The translations under genes and the position numbers were made by a program. From Halopseudomonas nanhaiensis (lineage in GTDB: Bacteria; Pseudomonadota; Gammaproteobacteria; Pseudomonadales; Pseudomonadaceae), in contig NZ_CP073751.1 of assembly GCF_020025155.1 (NCBI RefSeq), forward strand, positions 1,674,001-1,738,000: a stretch of DNA of 64,000 nt, given 5' to 3'. How positions within the stretch are numbered: position 1 is the first letter of the stretch; every line of letters starts with the position of its first letter. The notes beneath the pieces were generated by a model, which saw nothing but the letters and a program-made list of their open reading frames with translations, ran no database searches and was not told where the DNA came from. This document shows, in pieces, positions 1 to 9,744 of this stretch.

Positions 1-411
1 GCAGCCGCAGAGGAAGCCAAGCTCGACCTGGTTGAAATCTCTCCAGACGCGGCCCCGCCCGTTTGCCGAATCATGGATTACGGCAAGCACCTCTTCGAAA
101 AGAAGAAGCAGCAGGCGGTCGCGCGCAAGAATCAAAAGCAGATTCAGATCAAGGAAATCAAGTTTCGTCCTGGGACGGAAGAGGGAGACTATCAGGTCAA
201 GCTGCGTAACCTGATTCGTTTCCTGTCTGAAGGGGACAAGGCCAAGGTATCGCTACGATTCCGTGGTCGCGAGATGGCCCATCAGGAGCTGGGCATGGAG
301 TTGTTGAAGCGGGTCGAAGCTGACCTCGCCGAATACGGCACCGTTGAACAGCACCCGAAGATGGAAGGTCGTCAATTGATGATGGTCATCGCTCCCAAGA
401 AGAAAAAGTAA
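1..411 (+). CDS. infC: Translation initiation factor IF-3 (5' end cut off by window)
   Basis: The reading frame is open from base 1 and ends at TAA 409-411, so the N-terminal domain lies partly outside the window and the initiation codon is not visible. The visible part covers the linker and the whole C-terminal domain, including VCRIMDYGK and the stretch around [18 protein letters not shown] that is diagnostic of IF-3. IF-3 binds the 30S subunit, prevents premature 50S joining and checks the initiator tRNA-start codon pair. It is followed by rpmI and rplT after 62 bases, the classical infC-rpmI-rplT operon. An internal ATG at 73 is a methionine inside the protein, not the start. Confidence 0.97.
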   Translation, partial: AAAEEAKLDLVEISPDAAPPVCRIMDYGKHLFEKKKQQAVARKNQKQIQIKEIKFRPGTEEGDYQVKLRNLIRFLSEGDKAKVSLRFRGREMAHQELGMELLKRVEADLAEYGTVEQHPKMEGRQLMMVIAPKKKK

Positions 412-473
412 CCTCCGGGGCAACGCCAGGCCTCATGGTTATCTTATTAACGCTAAATGCGGAGTACATGAAC

Positions 474-674
474 ATGGCAAAAGTAAAGATGAAAACCAAA
501 AGTGGTGCCGCCAAGCGCTTCAAAGTGACTGGCAAGGGCATCAAGCACAAGCACGCTTTCAAGAGCCACATCCTGACCAAGATGAGCACCAAGCGTAAGC
601 GTCAACTGCGTGGCACCGACCAGCTGCATGCGTCGGACGTCCAGAAAGTTGAGCGCATGTTGCGCCTCCGTTAA
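474..674 (+). CDS. rpmI: Large ribosomal subunit protein bL35
   Basis: A 66-residue, very basic protein starting [20 protein letters not shown], the standard bL35 N-terminus, and of normal family length. I chose the ATG at 474 because GGAG (461-464) lies about 9 bases upstream and the homologous family starts here. The frame is open for 13 more codons to 435, but that extension is not family-like. It lies in the infC-rpmI-rplT operon, 22 bases before rplT. In enterobacteria L20 represses translation of this pair; I saw no clear equivalent leader structure here. Confidence 0.97.
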   Translation: MAKVKMKTKSGAAKRFKVTGKGIKHKHAFKSHILTKMSTKRKRQLRGTDQLHASDVQKVERMLRLR

Positions 675-696
675 GTCTAGGTTGAGGAATTAAAGA

Positions 697-1053
697 ATGG
701 CTCGTGTTAAGCGTGGTGTAATGGCGCGCAAGCGTCACAAGAAAATCCTGAAACTCGCCAAAGGCTACTACGGTGCGCGCTCGCGCGTGTTCCGCGTTGC
801 CAAGCAGGCGGTCATCAAGGCAGGTCAGTATGCCTATCGTGACCGCAAGCAGCGCAAGCGTCAGTTCCGTGCTCTGTGGATCGCCCGTATCAACGCCGGT
901 GCTCGTCAGAATGGCATGTCGTACAGCCGTCTGATCGCTGGCCTGAAGAAAGCGTCCATCGAAATCGATCGCAAGGTTCTGGCCGATCTGGCCGTGAACG
1001 AAAAAGCGGCGTTTACCGCGATTGTCGAGAAAGCAAAGGCTAGCCTGGCTTAA
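697..1053 (+). CDS. rplT: Large ribosomal subunit protein bL20
   Basis: A 118-residue basic protein beginning [19 protein letters not shown], with the normal bL20 length and the conserved [12 protein letters not shown] stretch. It binds 23S rRNA early in 50S assembly. AGGAA (684-688) upstream serves as ribosome binding site. It is the last gene of the ribosomal part of the operon. Two consecutive hairpins, the second a strong terminator, separate it from pheS, so part of the transcription probably stops here. Confidence 0.97.
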   Translation: MARVKRGVMARKRHKKILKLAKGYYGARSRVFRVAKQAVIKAGQYAYRDRKQRKRQFRALWIARINAGARQNGMSYSRLIAGLKKASIEIDRKVLADLAVNEKAAFTAIVEKAKASLA

Positions 1054-1072
1054 GCCCTCGTTACGACAATCA

Positions 1073-2177
<1,105 letters not shown>

Positions 2178-2221
2178 ACACCGCCGCACCCGAGCAAACC
2201 TTTTGACAGCAGGAAACGATA

Positions 2222-4603
2222 ATGAAATTCAGTGAACAATGGCTGCGCGGCTGGGTGAACCCCGAGGTCACGCGTGACGAGCTGGTCGCCCGCCTGTCCA
2301 TGACCGGCCTGGAAGTCGACAGCGTCACCCCGGCCGCCGGCGAGTTCAGCGGCGTGGTAGTGGGCGAGATCATCAGCGCCGAGCAGCATCCGGACGCCGA
2401 CAAGCTGCGCGTGTGCCAGGTCAGCGACGGCAAGGAGCAGTTTCAGGTGGTCTGCGGTGCGCCCAACGCGCGTGCCGGCATTCGCATCCCGTTTGCCCAG
2501 GTCGGCGCCGTGCTCGGCGAAGACTTCAAGATCAAGAAGGCCAAGCTGCGCGGCGTGGAATCGCACGGCATGCTCTGTTCGGCTGCCGAACTCAAGCTGT
2601 CGGAAGACCATTCCGGCCTGTACGAGCTGCCCGCCGATGCGCCGGTAGGCCAGACCCTGCGTGAGTACCTGGGCCTGGACGACGCCATCATCGAAGTCGA
2701 CCTGACGCCGAACCGCGGCGACTGCCTGTCGATCGCAGGTTTAGCCCGTGAAGTCGGCGCCAACTACAACGCACCGGTCGCGCGCCCGCAGATCGACGCC
2801 GTACCGGCCGCCAATGACGAAACCCGTCCGGTCGAGCTGGTCGCGCCCAAGGCCTGCCCGCGCTATGTGGGTCGCGTCATCCGCAACGTCGATCTGTCCC
2901 GCGGCACGCCGCTGTGGATGATCGAGCGCCTGCGCCGCAGCGACATCCGCAGCATCGACCCGGTAGTGGACATCACCAATTACGTGATGATCGAGCTGGG
3001 CCAGCCGATGCATGCCTTCGACCTGTCCGAGGTCAAGGGGGGCATCCGCGTACGCATGGCCGAGGAGGGCGAGAAGCTCACCCTGCTCGACGGCCAGGAC
3101 GTGACCCTGCGCAGCGACACCCTGGTCATCGCCGACCATGAGCGCCCGCTGGCTATCGCCGGCATCATGGGTGGCGAGCACAGCGGCGTCAGCGACAAGA
3201 CCACGGACCTGTTCCTGGAAAGCGCCTTCTTCGACACCATCGCCATCGCCGGCAAGGCGCGCGGCTATGGCCTGCATACCGACTCCTCGCACCGCTTCGA
3301 GCGCGGCGTGGACTGGCAGCTGCAGCGCGAAGCGATCGAGCGCGCCACCGCACTGATTCTGGACATCGTCGGCGGCGAGCCGGGCCCGGTGATCGAAGCC
3401 GTCGAGCCCAGCGCATTGCCGACCATCGCCGAAGTGACCCTGCGCAACGAGCGCATCACCCAGATGCTCGGCATGGAACTGCCGGAAGCCGATATCGAGG
3501 CGTACCTCAGCAACCTGGGCCTGACCGTGAAGGCCAGCGGAGCAGGCGAGTGGCAGGTCACCGTGCCCAGCCACCGCTTCGACATCAGCCTGGAAATCGA
3601 CCTGATTGAAGAACTGGCGCGCCTGTACGGCTACAACCGTCTGCCGGTCAGCGCACCGACCGCGTCGCTGAACCTCACCGCCAAGCCGGAGACCCGCGGC
3701 GAGCTGCCGATCCTGCGTCGCCTGCTGGTGGCACGCGGGTATCAGGAAGCGATCACCTACAGCTTCGTCGAGCCGAGCCTGAACAAACTCTTCGATCCCG
3801 AAGTCGAGCCGCTGGCCCTGGCCAACCCGATCTCAGCCGACATGGCCGTCATGCGCACCTCGTTGTGGCCGGGCCTGAGCAAGGCCGTGCAGCACAACCT
3901 CAACCGCCAGCAGTCGCGCGTGCGCCTGTTCGAAAGCGGCCTGCGCTTCGTCCCGCAAGCCAATGGCGAACTGCTGCAGCAGCCGATGCTCGCCGGTATC
4001 GCCTGCGGCACCCGTCAGCCGGAAGGCTGGGCCAACGGCAACGACAAGCTCGACTTCTATGACGTCAAAGGCGACGTGGAAGCCGTGCTGGGGCAGGGCG
4101 GTGCACTGGCCAGCTTCCGCTTTGAGCCGGCCGAGCATCCGGCGCTGCATCCGGGCCAGACCGCACGTATTACCCGCGGCGGCGAAACCGTCGGCTGGCT
4201 GGGCGCGCTGCACCCGCAGCTGGTCAGCGAGCTGGATCTACAAGCGCCGGTGTTCGCCTTCGAGCTGACACTGAGCGCCATCACTGAAGGGCGCCTGCCG
4301 GTCTTCCGCGAACTGTCCCGCTTCCCCGAGGTGCGCCGCGATATCGCCGTGCTGGTCGATCAGTCCGTTGCTGCCGAAGACCTGCTCGCGACCATTCGCG
4401 ATGTGGCTGGCGAGAACCTGACGAACCTCAGGCTGTTTGACGTTTACGCAGGTAAGGGTATTGATCCGAATAGAAAAAGTCTTGCCATCGGCTTGACGAT
4501 GCAGCATTCATCGCGCACTCTTACTGACGATGAGGTGAACGCTGTCATGGACAAGGTACTTACGTCCCTGGAGCAAGGGTTCAATGCCACGTTAAGGAAA
4601 TAA
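2222..4603 (+). CDS. pheT: Phenylalanine-tRNA ligase beta subunit
   Basis: A 793-residue beta subunit of normal length. In order: a tRNA-binding OB fold ([20 protein letters not shown], about residues 42-61), the B3/B4 editing region, the B5 domain, a catalytically inactive class II-like fold, and the C-terminal ferredoxin-like anticodon-binding domain ([13 protein letters not shown]). It partners PheS and hydrolyses mischarged Tyr-tRNA-Phe. AGGAAA sits just upstream of the ATG. ihfA follows 5 bases after the stop, so the two are co-transcribed, as in enterobacteria. Confidence 0.97.
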   Translation: MKFSEQWLRGWVNPEVTRDELVARLSMTGLEVDSVTPAAGEFSGVVVGEIISAEQHPDADKLRVCQVSDGKEQFQVVCGAPNARAGIRIPFAQVGAVLGEDFKIKKAKLRGVESHGMLCSAAELKLSEDHSGLYELPADAPVGQTLREYLGLDDAIIEVDLTPNRGDCLSIAGLAREVGANYNAPVARPQIDAVPAANDETRPVELVAPKACPRYVGRVIRNVDLSRGTPLWMIERLRRSDIRSIDPVVDITNYVMIELGQPMHAFDLSEVKGGIRVRMAEEGEKLTLLDGQDVTLRSDTLVIADHERPLAIAGIMGGEHSGVSDKTTDLFLESAFFDTIAIAGKARGYGLHTDSSHRFERGVDWQLQREAIERATALILDIVGGEPGPVIEAVEPSALPTIAEVTLRNERITQMLGMELPEADIEAYLSNLGLTVKASGAGEWQVTVPSHRFDISLEIDLIEELARLYGYNRLPVSAPTASLNLTAKPETRGELPILRRLLVARGYQEAITYSFVEPSLNKLFDPEVEPLALANPISADMAVMRTSLWPGLSKAVQHNLNRQQSRVRLFESGLRFVPQANGELLQQPMLAGIACGTRQPEGWANGNDKLDFYDVKGDVEAVLGQGGALASFRFEPAEHPALHPGQTARITRGGETVGWLGALHPQLVSELDLQAPVFAFELTLSAITEGRLPVFRELSRFPEVRRDIAVLVDQSVAAEDLLATIRDVAGENLTNLRLFDVYAGKGIDPNRKSLAIGLTMQHSSRTLTDDEVNAVMDKVLTSLEQGFNATLRK

Positions 4604-4608
4604 GGGTT

Positions 4609-4911
4609 ATGGCGGCTCTGACGAAAGCAGAAATGGCCGAACGTCTCTACGAGGAACTCGGCTTCAACAAGCGTGAAGCCAAGGAACTGGTCGAGCTGTT
4701 TTTCGAAGAGATCCGCAATGCTCTGGAGAGTAACGAGCAGGTCAAATTGTCCGGATTCGGCAACTTTGACCTGCGCGACAAGCGCCAGCGTCCCGGTCGC
4801 AACCCCAAGACCGGCGAAGAGATCCCAATCACTGCCCGGCGCGTGGTCACCTTCCGCCCCGGACAAAAACTCAAGGCCCGAGTAGAAGCCTATGCTGGAA
4901 CCCACTCATAA
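4609..4911 (+). CDS. ihfA: Integration host factor subunit alpha
   Basis: A 100-residue DNA-bending protein of the HU/IHF family. Visible features are the N-terminal dimerisation helices ([20 protein letters not shown]), the signature [21 protein letters not shown], and the beta-arm with its conserved proline that intercalates in the minor groove. It would pair with an IhfB encoded elsewhere. The gene is 5 bases behind pheT and its last 20 bases overlap the start of the MerR-type gene, the standard pheT-ihfA-merR arrangement of pseudomonads. Confidence 0.97.
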   Translation: MAALTKAEMAERLYEELGFNKREAKELVELFFEEIRNALESNEQVKLSGFGNFDLRDKRQRPGRNPKTGEEIPITARRVVTFRPGQKLKARVEAYAGTHS

Positions 4912-5251
4912 TGCCGAGTTGCCGGCCATCCCCGGCAAACGCTACTTCACCATCGGCGAAGTCAGCGACCTCTGCGCAGTCAAGCCTCATGTTCTGCGTT
5001 ACTGGGAACAGGAATTTCCGCAGCTGTCACCGGTCAAGCGCCGTGGCAACCGTCGCTATTACCAGCGTCAGGACGTGCTCATGATCCGCCAGATCCGCGC
5101 ACTGCTGTATGACCAGGGCTTTACCATCGGCGGCGCCCGTCAGCGCCTGTCCGGCGACGAAGCCAAGGAAGATGTCACCCACTTCAAGCAGCTGATCCGT
5201 CAAACGATCTCCGAGCTTGAAGAGGTATTGCAGGTGTTGAAAGCGCACTGA
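4892..5251 (+). CDS. MerR-family transcriptional regulator
   Basis: A 119-residue protein with the MerR winged helix-turn-helix at about residues 18-85 ([20 protein letters not shown], then the wing motif [13 protein letters not shown]), followed by a short helical dimerisation tail. There is no long effector-binding domain and no metal-binding cysteine pattern, so the ligand cannot be guessed. The start lies inside ihfA (20-base overlap), suggesting translational coupling. Homologues in this position are conserved in Pseudomonas; their target is not known to me. Confidence 0.9.
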   Translation: MLEPTHNAELPAIPGKRYFTIGEVSDLCAVKPHVLRYWEQEFPQLSPVKRRGNRRYYQRQDVLMIRQIRALLYDQGFTIGGARQRLSGDEAKEDVTHFKQLIRQTISELEEVLQVLKAH

Positions 5252-5278
5252 TACAACGGCCTGAAACCGAAAAAAACC

Positions 5279-5307
5279 TTTCTCATTTCAGGCGGTTAAT
5301 GTATCAT
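5279..5307 (+). promoter_or_regulatory. Possible promoter of tRNA-Pro
   Basis: TATCAT at 5302-5307 is a reasonable -10 box about 35 bases before the tRNA. The matching -35 position (5279-5284, TTTCTC) is weak. The call rests on position and the -10 match only. Confidence 0.25.
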
Positions 5308-5340
5308 GCGACCCGCTTTGGCAGACAAATCAAAGCATCG

Positions 5341-5418
<78 letters not shown>

Positions 5419-5428
5419 ATTACAGGAA

Positions 5429-5459
5429 TCCAGTTGCCTTGCGGCGGCTGGATTTTTTT
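5429..5459 (+). terminator. Rho-independent terminator of tRNA-Pro
   Basis: TCCAG (5429-5433) pairs with CTGGA (5448-5452). Inside the stem GCC/GGC can also pair around TTGC, and a run of seven T (5453-5459) follows. It lies 11 bases beyond the tRNA CCA end. Confidence 0.85.
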
Positions 5460-5556
5460 CGTTCATTTGGGGACCGCTTGTGGGGGTTCCAATGCTGTTG
5501 GCGCACGCGATGGTCCTCGCTGATCTCGGCTGTGATGCTGAGAAGGCCCCGTTTGG

Positions 5557-7053
5557 TTGAACACCGTGCACCTATCTCTTTCGGAGCTCCAAAACCATCT
5601 TTGGGAATCCGCCAACATACTCCGCGGCCCGGTGGATGCGGCTGACTTCAAGACCTACATTTTCCCGCTGCTGTTCTTCAAGCGCATCTGCGACGTCTGG
5701 GACGAGGAGTGCCAGGAGATTGTTGATGAGACCGGCGACGAGCAACTGGCCTGGTTTCCGGAGTCGCATCGCTTCCAGATCCCGGAAGACTGTCACTGGA
5801 ACGACGTTCGCACCAAAGCCAGCAATGTCGGTACGGCCCTTCAGCGCGCGATGCGCGAGATTGAGAAAGCCAACCCCGACACCCTGTACGGCGTGTTCGG
5901 CGATGCCCAGTGGTCAAACAAAGATCGGCTGTCTGACGCCTTGCTCAAGGATCTGATCGAGCACTTTTCCAAGCTGCCGTTTGGCAACAAGAACGTCAAT
6001 TCGGACCTGCTTGGCGATGCCTACGAATACCTGATCAAGAAGTTCGCCGACGCCACCAACAAAAAGGCCGGGGAGTTCTATACCCCACGCAGCGTGGTGC
6101 GGCTGATGATCGACATGCTCCATCCCAAAGAAGCCGAGACCATCTATGACCCGGCCTGCGGTACAGGCGGCATGTTGCTGGCCGCCGTGCAGCGCGTGAA
6201 GGAACAGCATGGCGATGTGAAGCGGCTGTGGGGCAAGCTGTACGGGCAAGAGAAGAACCTCACCACCTCATCCATCGCGCGGATGAACCTGTTCCTGCAC
6301 GGCATTGAAGATTTCCAGGTGCTGCGTGGCGACACCCTACGTAACCCGGCCTTCTTCGAGGTCGACCGGCTGGCCACATTTGATTGCGTGATCGCCAACC
6401 CCCCGTTCTCGCTGGAAAAGTGGGGCGAGGACCTGTGGCTGAACGATCCCTTTGGCCGCAACTTTGCCGGCCTGCCACCTTCATCCAGCGGTGACTTCGC
6501 CTGGGTGCAGCATATGGTCAAGTCGATGGCCGACGTCAGCGGCCGGATGGCAGTGGTGTTGCCCCAGGGCGCACTGTTCCGCAAAGGTGTGGAAGGTAGC
6601 ATCCGCCAGAAACTGCTGGAGATGGATCTGGTTGAGGCTGTGATCGGGTTGGCGCCCAGCCTATTTTACGGCACCGGCCTGGCCGCGTGCATCCTGGTCC
6701 TGCGCAAGCGCAAGCCGGCCAAGCACAAGAAGAATGTTCTGATCGCCGATGCGTCACGCCTGTTCCGCCGAGGGCGCGCGCAAAACTATCTGGAGCCCGA
6801 GCACGCCGCCGATATCCTCGGCTGGTATCGCGGCTTTGCCGATGTGCAGGACGCGGTCCGCGTGGTCAGCCTCGACGAGATCAAAGCCGAGGACTGGACT
6901 CTGAACATTTCGCGCTATGTCCTGCCGCCATTGCAGGAAGACATCCCACCGCTGCCCGATGCTATCGCGGCATTCAAGGACGCGCTCACCCGCTGCCGTG
7001 AAGCCGAAGAGCGGCTCGCGCAGGTCATGACTGAAGGGGGCTGGCTGCAATGA
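5557..7053 (+). CDS. hsdM: Type I restriction-modification methylase subunit HsdM (first copy)
   Basis: A 498-residue N6-adenine DNA methyltransferase subunit. The N-terminal helical HsdM domain covers about residues 5-150. The catalytic domain has SAM motif [11 protein letters not shown] near residue 198 and catalytic motif IV NPPF near residue 280, both intact. It transfers methyl from S-adenosylmethionine to adenine in the site recognised by HsdS. The listed start is TTG at 5557 with GAGAAGG upstream; a GTG at 5566 is an alternative. The stop overlaps the start of a second hsdM by 4 bases. It is clearly paralogous to that second copy but diverged throughout, so it is not a recent duplication. 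Confidence 0.93.
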   Translation: MNTVHLSLSELQNHLWESANILRGPVDAADFKTYIFPLLFFKRICDVWDEECQEIVDETGDEQLAWFPESHRFQIPEDCHWNDVRTKASNVGTALQRAMREIEKANPDTLYGVFGDAQWSNKDRLSDALLKDLIEHFSKLPFGNKNVNSDLLGDAYEYLIKKFADATNKKAGEFYTPRSVVRLMIDMLHPKEAETIYDPACGTGGMLLAAVQRVKEQHGDVKRLWGKLYGQEKNLTTSSIARMNLFLHGIEDFQVLRGDTLRNPAFFEVDRLATFDCVIANPPFSLEKWGEDLWLNDPFGRNFAGLPPSSSGDFAWVQHMVKSMADVSGRMAVVLPQGALFRKGVEGSIRQKLLEMDLVEAVIGLAPSLFYGTGLAACILVLRKRKPAKHKKNVLIADASRLFRRGRAQNYLEPEHAADILGWYRGFADVQDAVRVVSLDEIKAEDWTLNISRYVLPPLQEDIPPLPDAIAAFKDALTRCREAEERLAQVMTEGGWLQ

Positions 7054-8576
7054 GTTACCCAAACAAACGCATCAGCCAGCAAGAACTCGAAAGCTACCTC
7101 TGGAGCGCCGCCGTGCTTCTGCGCGGCCTCATCGACGCCGGCGACTACAAGCAGTTCATCTTTCCGTTGCTGTTCTACAAGCGCGTGTCGGATGTGTGGG
7201 AGGAGGAATACCAAGCGGCTCTGGCCAACTCAGGCGGCGACCTCTCCTACGCGCAGTTCGCGGAGAACCACCGCTTCCAGATTCCTGAGGGCGCGCACTG
7301 GAACGATGTTCGCCAGGCACCCAAGAACGTGGGCGCAGCCATTCAGAAGGCCATTCGGGCTATCGAGATTGCCAACCCGGATCTGCTCGATGGCATATTC
7401 GGCGATGCACCCTGGACCAACCGCGAGCGCCTGCCCGACGAAACGCTGAAGAACCTGATCGAGCACTTCTCGACGCAGACACTCTCGGTTGCGAGTGTGC
7501 CCGAGGACGAGTTGGGCAACGCCTACGAGTACCTGATCAAGAAGTTCGCGGACGATTCAGGTCACACGGCAGCTGAGTTCTACACCAACCGCACTGTCGT
7601 TCACCTGATGACGCAACTTCTTGCACCTCAGGAGGGCGAGTCGATTTACGATCCCACGTGCGGTACCGGCGGCATGCTGATCTCTGCACTGGACGAAGTG
7701 AAGCGCTCGGGCGGCGAATACCGCACGCTCAAGCTCTTCGGGCAGGAGCGCAACCTCATTACCTCATCCATCGCCCGCATGAACCTGTTCCTGCACGGCG
7801 TGGAAGACTTCGAAATAATCCGAGGTGACACCCTAGCCGAACCCAAACACATCGAAGGCGACCGCCTGCGCCAATTCGATGTGATCCTGGCCAACCCGCC
7901 GTACTCCATCAAGCAGTGGAATCGCGAGGCCTGGAGCAGTGACAAATGGGGCCGCAACTCGCTGGGTACGCCGCCGCAGGGCCGTGCCGACTACGCCTTC
8001 CAGCAGCACATCCTGACCAGCCTCACCGCCAAGGGGCGCAGTGCCGTGCTCTGGCCTCACGGTGTGCTGTTCCGTAACGAAGAACAGGCCATGCGCGCAA
8101 AGATGGTCGAGCAGGACTGGGTCGAAGCCGTCATCGGTTTAGGCCCCAACCTATTCTACAACTCCCCGATGGAGTCGTGCATTGTCGTCTGCAACCGCAA
8201 GAAGGCCGCCGCTCGCAAGGGCAAGGTGATTTTCATCGATGCGGTGAACGAGGTCACCCGGGAACGGGCGCAGAGCTTTTTGAAGCCCGAGCACCAGCAA
8301 CGCATCCTGACCGCATACAAGACGTTTAGCGATGTGCCTGGTTTCGCCAAGGTCGCCACCCTGTCCGAAATCAGCGCCAATGCCGGCAACCTCTCGATCC
8401 CGCTGTACGTGAAGCGCATTGCCGCCGCCATCGCTACCGACAGCAATGGTGACGCGGTATCGCTGCGCTCTACCTGGGACCAATGGCAAACCGATGGTCG
8501 CGCGTTCTGGCAACAGATGGACGCACTGGTGGAAACGCTGGATGGACTGATTACGGAAGACATCGAGCGTGTCTGA
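7050..8576 (+). CDS. hsdM: Type I restriction-modification methylase subunit HsdM (second copy)
   Basis: A 508-residue N6-adenine methyltransferase subunit. Motif I DPTCGTGGML lies near residue 201 and motif IV NPPY near residue 281. The architecture matches the preceding gene, and many blocks align (for instance [14 protein letters not shown] against [15 protein letters not shown]). It overlaps the first hsdM by ATGA and overlaps hsdS by 8 bases, so all are translationally coupled. Normal type I enzymes contain two identical M subunits; two distinct coupled M genes suggest a mixed M1-M2 complex or two enzymes sharing S and R. Confidence 0.93.
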   Translation: MSYPNKRISQQELESYLWSAAVLLRGLIDAGDYKQFIFPLLFYKRVSDVWEEEYQAALANSGGDLSYAQFAENHRFQIPEGAHWNDVRQAPKNVGAAIQKAIRAIEIANPDLLDGIFGDAPWTNRERLPDETLKNLIEHFSTQTLSVASVPEDELGNAYEYLIKKFADDSGHTAAEFYTNRTVVHLMTQLLAPQEGESIYDPTCGTGGMLISALDEVKRSGGEYRTLKLFGQERNLITSSIARMNLFLHGVEDFEIIRGDTLAEPKHIEGDRLRQFDVILANPPYSIKQWNREAWSSDKWGRNSLGTPPQGRADYAFQQHILTSLTAKGRSAVLWPHGVLFRNEEQAMRAKMVEQDWVEAVIGLGPNLFYNSPMESCIVVCNRKKAAARKGKVIFIDAVNEVTRERAQSFLKPEHQQRILTAYKTFSDVPGFAKVATLSEISANAGNLSIPLYVKRIAAAIATDSNGDAVSLRSTWDQWQTDGRAFWQQMDALVETLDGLITEDIERV

Positions 8577-9744
8577 AAAGAACAATAAAACCCTGAAGCC
8601 CGGCTGGCGTCGGGTGAAGTTCGGCGATGTGGTGCGCCTCTCGAAAGCACGTAGTCAAGATCCGCTAGCCGATGGCATTGAACGCTATGTCGGTCTGGAA
8701 CATCTCGAACCAGGTGATTTGCGCATCCGCAGTTGGGGCAACGTCGCGGACGGCGTGACCTTCACCAGTCTGTTTCAACCTGGGCAGGTGCTGTTCGGCA
8801 AGCGACGCGCTTACCAGCGCAAGGTGGCTGTAGCGGATTTCTCCGGGGTGTGTTCCGGGGACATCTACGTGCTGGAGACCAAGGACGCACAAGTCTTGCT
8901 GCCGGAGCTGCTGCCCTTCATTTGCCAGACGGATGCCTTCTTCGATCATGCGGTGGGCACGTCGGCAGGCTCGCTGAGCCCACGCACAAACTGGACGAGC
9001 TTGGCGGACTTCGAGTTTGCGTTGCCGCCCATAAAAGACCAGAAAGACATAACTCTCAGTCTATCTTGTGCAGACGAAATGATCGGATCGCTCCAAGAAG
9101 CAGAACGTGCCGCTCGGAACGTTTTTGAAAGCACTGCACAAGAGTTCTTTGAGTCATCGTCAAATAATTGGCCAAATAAAAGGATCGATGAAGTTTCTCT
9201 ATTTGTCACAAATGGCTTTGTTGGAAAGTCTGCTCAACACTATGTTGCGGAGGGCGGTGTTCCTTACCTTGTCTCAAAAAATGTTCGTCGGAACAGATTG
9301 AAGCTGGACGAGGTAACCTACATTTCAGAAGAATTTCACCAATCCTCAAAGAAAAGTCAGCTCCTTGAGGGAGACATTCTCACTGTCCAGTCGGGGCACA
9401 TCGGTGAAACTGCCGTAGTTCCAAAGGAATATGCGGGCGCAAACTGTCATGCTTTGATCATTACCCGTCCTGATCCAAAACAGCTCGACCCATATTTCGC
9501 CAGTTACTACCTTAACAGTGCAGTCGGACAGAGACGCCTGTCACAACTTGTAATTGGCTCGACCATTCAGCACCTGAACACATCTGATCTAAAGAAACTC
9601 GATATTCCGCAGCCGAACATAGAAGAGCAGAAAAGGATTTCTGCTCTTCTATCTTCAATTGCTTCTGATCAGGAACTTCTTGCCAATAGGATTGAGGATG
9701 CCAAACGGCTGCGTCTTCAATTGTTAGCTGAGGTGTTCTCATGA
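8569..9744 (+). CDS. hsdS: Type I restriction-modification specificity subunit HsdS
   Basis: A 391-residue specificity subunit with two target recognition domains (about residues 10-150 and 200-345), each followed by a conserved helical spacer, the second including EEQKRISALLSSIASDQ. It sets the bipartite DNA target and bridges the M subunits. The start is GTG at 8569 inside hsdM. The first half is GC-rich like hsdM and hsdR, whereas from about base 9030 to the end the DNA is clearly richer in A+T. This fits replacement of the second recognition half by recombination. The stop overlaps the hsdR start by 4 bases. Confidence 0.92.
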   Translation: MSEKNNKTLKPGWRRVKFGDVVRLSKARSQDPLADGIERYVGLEHLEPGDLRIRSWGNVADGVTFTSLFQPGQVLFGKRRAYQRKVAVADFSGVCSGDIYVLETKDAQVLLPELLPFICQTDAFFDHAVGTSAGSLSPRTNWTSLADFEFALPPIKDQKDITLSLSCADEMIGSLQEAERAARNVFESTAQEFFESSSNNWPNKRIDEVSLFVTNGFVGKSAQHYVAEGGVPYLVSKNVRRNRLKLDEVTYISEEFHQSSKKSQLLEGDILTVQSGHIGETAVVPKEYAGANCHALIITRPDPKQLDPYFASYYLNSAVGQRRLSQLVIGSTIQHLNTSDLKKLDIPQPNIEEQKRISALLSSIASDQELLANRIEDAKRLRLQLLAEVFS

